From assembly GCA_020634515.1 (NCBI GenBank), contig JACKBL010000007.1, positions 333,655 through 397,654 of the forward strand: a stretch of DNA of 64,000 bases, in the 5' to 3' direction. The notes below the pieces were generated by a model. That model worked only from the letters and a program-made list of their open reading frames with translations. It had not been told where the DNA came from and did not search any database. Each line of letters opens with the position of its first letter. The first letter of the stretch is position 1. Position numbers and translations under genes: made by a program. Source of the stretch: Ardenticatenales bacterium (GTDB lineage Bacteria > Chloroflexota > Anaerolineae > Promineifilales > Promineifilaceae). Shown here piece by piece: positions 61,703-64,000 of this stretch.

Positions 61703-61966
61703 GACTTCACCGGCTGCCGCCGACCACCATGAATGAAAATGATATGCCGTCGTAGCCCGATTTTCCCAATCGCCCTACATTTTCAGAGGAGACTTCACCG
61801 GCTGCCGCCGACCACCATGAATGAAAATGATATGCCGTCGTAGCCCGATTTTCCCAATCGCCCTACATTTTCAGAGGAGACTTCACCGGCTGCCGCCGAC
61901 CACCATGAATGAAAATGATGTGCCGTCGTAGCCCGATTTTCCAAATCGGGCGGGCGATTTGGAAAA
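61703..61966 (+). repeat. Three tandem copies of an 88-bp unit upstream of yggT
   Basis: Units start at 61703, 61791 and 61879 with very high identity. Each contains GAGGAGACTTC, an ATGAATGAAAATGAT start that reads MNENDMPS and stops, and CCTACATTTTC. The third unit ends in a longer palindrome (CGATTTTCCAAATCG and its complement). The motif preceding yggT (CATTTTCGAAGGAG) is a variant of the unit end, so the repeat may have grown from the yggT leader. Confidence 0.88.
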
Positions 61967-61994
61967 TCGCCCTACATTTTCGAAGGAGTTCCCC

Positions 61995-62240
61995 ATGCTG
62001 TACCAAGTCATTAACACTATCTTTTCCCTGATAAGCCTGCTCGTGTTTGTGCGTGTGCTGTTGTCATGGGTGCGGGTTGACCCCTACAACCCGCTCGTGC
62101 GTATGCTCTACGAAGTAACTGACCCCATCCTGGTTCCCTTCCAGCGCCTGATTCCCCCGGCGGGGGGGCTTGATTTCAGCCCGATCATTGCCCTGGTGGT
62201 GCTGGATTTGCTGCGTCGGCTGCTGCTGAGCCTGGTGTGA
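61995..62240 (+). CDS. yggT: YggT-family membrane protein (YlmG)
   Basis: The 81-residue protein has two hydrophobic helices (INTIFSLISLLVFVRVLLSW and FSPIIALVVLDLLRRLLLSL) separated by the family signature RVDPYNPLVRMLYEVTDPIL, then PFQRLIPP. YggT/YlmG proteins sit in the cell membrane and are tied to cell division and nucleoid placement in plastids and bacteria. ATG 61995 follows GAAGGAG. It overlaps or nearly abuts the phosphatase gene. yggS lies upstream as in many genomes. Confidence 0.93.
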   Translation: MLYQVINTIFSLISLLVFVRVLLSWVRVDPYNPLVRMLYEVTDPILVPFQRLIPPAGGLDFSPIIALVVLDLLRRLLLSLV

Positions 62241-62251
62241 GGGTGGCGGCG

Positions 62252-62863
62252 ATGACCACGCACTTTTTGCTCATTCGCCATGCGCAGACGAACTGGAATG
62301 TGGCCGGGCGCTGGCAGGGGCAAATGGATGTGCCTCTCAATGAGACGGGGGTGGCGCAGGCGGGGGCGTTGGCCCGGCGTTTGCGCGACTATCCGATCAC
62401 GGCTGTCTACAGCAGTGATTTGCGGCGGGCGGCGCAGACGGCGCGTGTGGTGGGGCGGGCGCTGGGGGTGTCTGTGGTGTTGGATGTGGCGTGGCGGGAG
62501 CGACATGCCGGCATTTTCCACAGCATGACCACCGCCGAACTAGCCGCCCACTATCCCCAGGCCCGGCAAAACGGCCTACTCATGCACCCCCCCGGCGGCG
62601 AAAGCCACGCCGACGTCCACCAGCGCGTCATGTGTGCCTACCAAAACCTGCTGCAACGCCACGCGGGGGAGATGATCGCTATCGTCAGCCACGGGGGAAC
62701 CTTGCGTATGCTCCTGGGGTACGTTCTCGGCGTCCCCCTTGAGAGCTTCGCCCCCTTCGTCCTGCACGGCAACACCGGCCTCAGCCGCATCGAAGTCCGC
62801 CCCGACCGTCCCCCCTTCGTCAGTCTCCTCAACGACACGGCTCACCTGGAATTGAGCCTGTAG
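62252..62863 (+). CDS. Histidine phosphatase family protein (phosphoglycerate-mutase-like)
   Basis: The 203-residue enzyme has the RHG-type motif as LIRHAQTNWN (His nucleophile near residue 8), MDVPLNETGVAQAGALARRL, VYSSDLRRAAQTARVV (second Arg), the acid WRERHAGIFHSMT, and the second catalytic His in IAIVSHGGTLRMLLGY. It dephosphorylates a small molecule in the cytoplasm; cobalamin-pathway alpha-ribazole phosphatase and sugar phosphatases are among the options. ATG 62252 is preferred to GTG 62237, which overlaps the yggT stop. It is co-transcribed with yggT by position. Confidence 0.92.
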   Translation: MTTHFLLIRHAQTNWNVAGRWQGQMDVPLNETGVAQAGALARRLRDYPITAVYSSDLRRAAQTARVVGRALGVSVVLDVAWRERHAGIFHSMTTAELAAHYPQARQNGLLMHPPGGESHADVHQRVMCAYQNLLQRHAGEMIAIVSHGGTLRMLLGYVLGVPLESFAPFVLHGNTGLSRIEVRPDRPPFVSLLNDTAHLELSL

Positions 62864-62871
62864 TCGGCGCC

Positions 62872-63474
62872 TCAGGGGCCGGCGGGGCAGGGCGGCTTCT
62901 CGAAATAATTCACGCGCACGCTCTCGCTCCCCGAATCCACGCGCAAACTCCCCGGATTGTCGCGGCAGGCAGCCCACTTGTACCGAAAAACGGGACCATC
63001 CTGCAACAGATCATCGTGATAATACCGATACTCGCCCGTGCCACCATACGCCGTGACCGTCACCTGGGCGACGACGTTGCCATCCGCGTCCGGCGTACCC
63101 GTCCACACAATCGCGTAGTTGAACCCTAACGGTCCGGAAACCGTTGGCGTCGGCGTGATTGTGGCCGTGGCCGTCACGGTTGGCGTGGCCGTGACCGTGG
63201 GCGCGCCATGCGGCGGCGGCGTGCCCACCGCGCGCGTCTGGATGGGCGTGAAAGTGGGGAGGGGGATCGCCGTGGGGCGTTCGCCCGTCGGCGCGCCGTC
63301 TTCCGTGGTCGCCGTGGCCGGCAGCGTGGGGGGCGCGCCTCCCGGCGTCAGCGTGGGCGGGGGCGGCAGCGGCGGCGTCTCATTGCCGCCAATCGGCGCA
63401 TTGCACGCCAGCGCCGCCAGCGCCAGCAAGCTAATCAGAAATGCAAACCATGGGATCAATCTGGACTTAGACAT
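62872..63474 (-). CDS. Small lipoprotein with Thr/Pro linker and Ig-like C-terminus
   Basis: The 200-residue protein starts at ATG 63474 (GGTGAG upstream) with signal LIPWFAFLISLLALAALAC (lipobox Cys near 24). A linker rich in Pro and Thr reaches about residue 120. The C-terminal 80 residues (GFNYAIVWTGTPDADGNVVA, VTVTAYGGTGEYRYYHDDLL) look like one beta-sandwich domain. A conserved-looking Cys pair is at AACRDNPG and KPPCPAG. It converges on the phosphatase gene, with only 8 bp between the stops. Its function is unknown; location outside the membrane is expected. Confidence 0.78.
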   Translation of the reverse strand: MSKSRLIPWFAFLISLLALAALACNAPIGGNETPPLPPPPTLTPGGAPPTLPATATTEDGAPTGERPTAIPLPTFTPIQTRAVGTPPPHGAPTVTATPTVTATATITPTPTVSGPLGFNYAIVWTGTPDADGNVVAQVTVTAYGGTGEYRYYHDDLLQDGPVFRYKWAACRDNPGSLRVDSGSESVRVNYFEKPPCPAGP

Positions 63475-63795
63475 GCGTTTCTCACCTATCGCCTCAGTTG
63501 TCGGGATGAAAGCGTGGATTATGTTGATTATAGCATGGCTCATGACAATCGGGCGCGATAGATGGAAAGCGTATGCCGGCAGCAGGCCAATTGCCGGAAT
63601 CCACCCCGCGCGCGGATTATAGCGTGGACGTCCGTGCTGTTTTATACTTGCCGGCAACTTGAATGTGTAAGAGGTGACTTCTCCGAAAAAAGGATGTCTT
63701 AAAATGAGCAAACCCACATATGGTGGTTTCCCGCTTTGTTTTTGACGCAGAAACCAGAATATATGGGTTTCGCCTCAACTTGTCGGCTTTTTTTC
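63475..63795. other. Non-coding stretch before the last palindromic repeat
   Basis: About 320 bp with AT-rich parts. It includes the probable promoter of the lipoprotein gene and two TGCCGGCA sites (about 63,572 and 63,648). No ribosome-bound frame was found. Confidence 0.45.
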
Positions 63796-63892
63796 GTTCA
63801 CTGAAAAAACCGGGTTTTTCGAGTGCCCGGCCAAAATTACCAGAGTGGTTCATGTGTAAAAACCCGGTTTTTGACCTTTTTTCAGTAGAGTC
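63796..63892 (+). repeat. 97-bp palindromic repeat, copy D
   Basis: Complete copy, GTTCACTGAAAAAACCGGG to TTTTTTCAGTAGAGTC, differing from copies A and B at a few loop bases. It lies 64 bp upstream of the IS5-type transposase start at the window edge. Confidence 0.88.
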
Positions 63893-63955
63893 AATATTTC
63901 TGCTTGTATAATTGTGAGGCAACGAAACCAAACAATTCACAAGCAGGTGTAAACA

Positions 63956-64000
63956 TTGTCCCAAAAAACGCGTTCATACACCAGCGATTTGACCGATGAC
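63956..64000 (+). CDS. IS5/IS4-type transposase, N-terminus only
   Basis: TTG 63956 opens SQKTRSYTSDLTDD, which matches the start of IS5-family transposases (YxSDLTDEEW). TATAAT is present at about 63907-63912. Only 15 codons are inside the window, so family and integrity cannot be settled. Confidence 0.55.
   Translation, partial: MSQKTRSYTSDLTDD

Noticed and set aside
61703..61966. Tandem repeat considered as a CRISPR array
   Set aside because: Unit is 88 bp with no unique spacers between copies.

Overview
The window looks like chromosomal DNA from a GC-rich member of the Chloroflexota (an Anaerolineae/Ardenticatenia-type bacterium). This is inferred from gene content: a type III-D CRISPR effector operon with csx10 and csx19, lipoproteins with long Thr/Pro linkers, a giant surface protein with repeated beta-sandwich domains, an RHS protein, and the ylmE-ylmG (yggS-yggT) pair. 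No rRNA or tRNA gene and no CRISPR array was recognised by eye.

Layout. (1) 1-13,961 is a type III-D defence locus. Read leftward from 12,495 it encodes a ring-nuclease/CARF-like protein fused to a LuxR-type helix-turn-helix, a Card1/Can2-like CARF effector, Cas10 with an intact GGDD cyclase motif and no HD domain, a Cas7, a Csx10-type protein with a helical (Cas11-like) tail, a tandem Cas7, Csx19, a large TIGR03986-type RAMP carrying S1-like and cold-shock domains, and an AAA ATPase that runs off the left edge. Divergently, 12,744-13,961 encodes a P-loop ATPase fused to a C-terminal Csx3 ring-nuclease domain. Cas10, the CARF effector and Csx3 would make, sense and remove cyclic oligoadenylate. 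Cas6 and adaptation genes are absent. (2) 14,011-30,250 is an accessory region. One ISKra4-family transposase gene is split into two collinear halves (15,293-15,918 and 29,304-30,250) by a 13.4-kb island holding remnants of two IS630 elements, a decayed transposase, an IS5 element, a beta-propeller lipoprotein and a 2,272-residue RHS protein ending in an M23 peptidase domain. (3) 30,522-48,817 holds a flavin monooxygenase, a secreted GH13 amylase/neopullulanase, and a 4,101-residue secreted and membrane-anchored protein. (4) 48,853-56,770 has an IS1-like element followed by polysaccharide/glycosyl-transfer genes (two GT87-like and one other membrane glycosyltransferase-like protein, a CpsD/BY-kinase, and long RmlA). 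(5) 57,007-64,000 has an AAA ATPase plus a possible nuclease partner, then housekeeping genes (dtd, sugar dehydrogenase, yggS, yggT, histidine phosphatase), a lipoprotein, and the start of an IS5-type transposase.

Three sequence-level patterns stand out. The palindrome TGCCGGCA occurs dozens of times. At many of those sites the DNA switches from G-rich on the left to C-rich on the right, so strand composition follows a sawtooth through single genes. A palindromic repeat of about 97 bp occurs four times in the same orientation, once inside an IS630 transposase gene and once itself interrupted by the IS1-like element. A 53-bp hairpin repeat occurs in two divergent intergenic regions, one of them at the CRISPR locus. 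All homology calls come from motif recognition without database searches.
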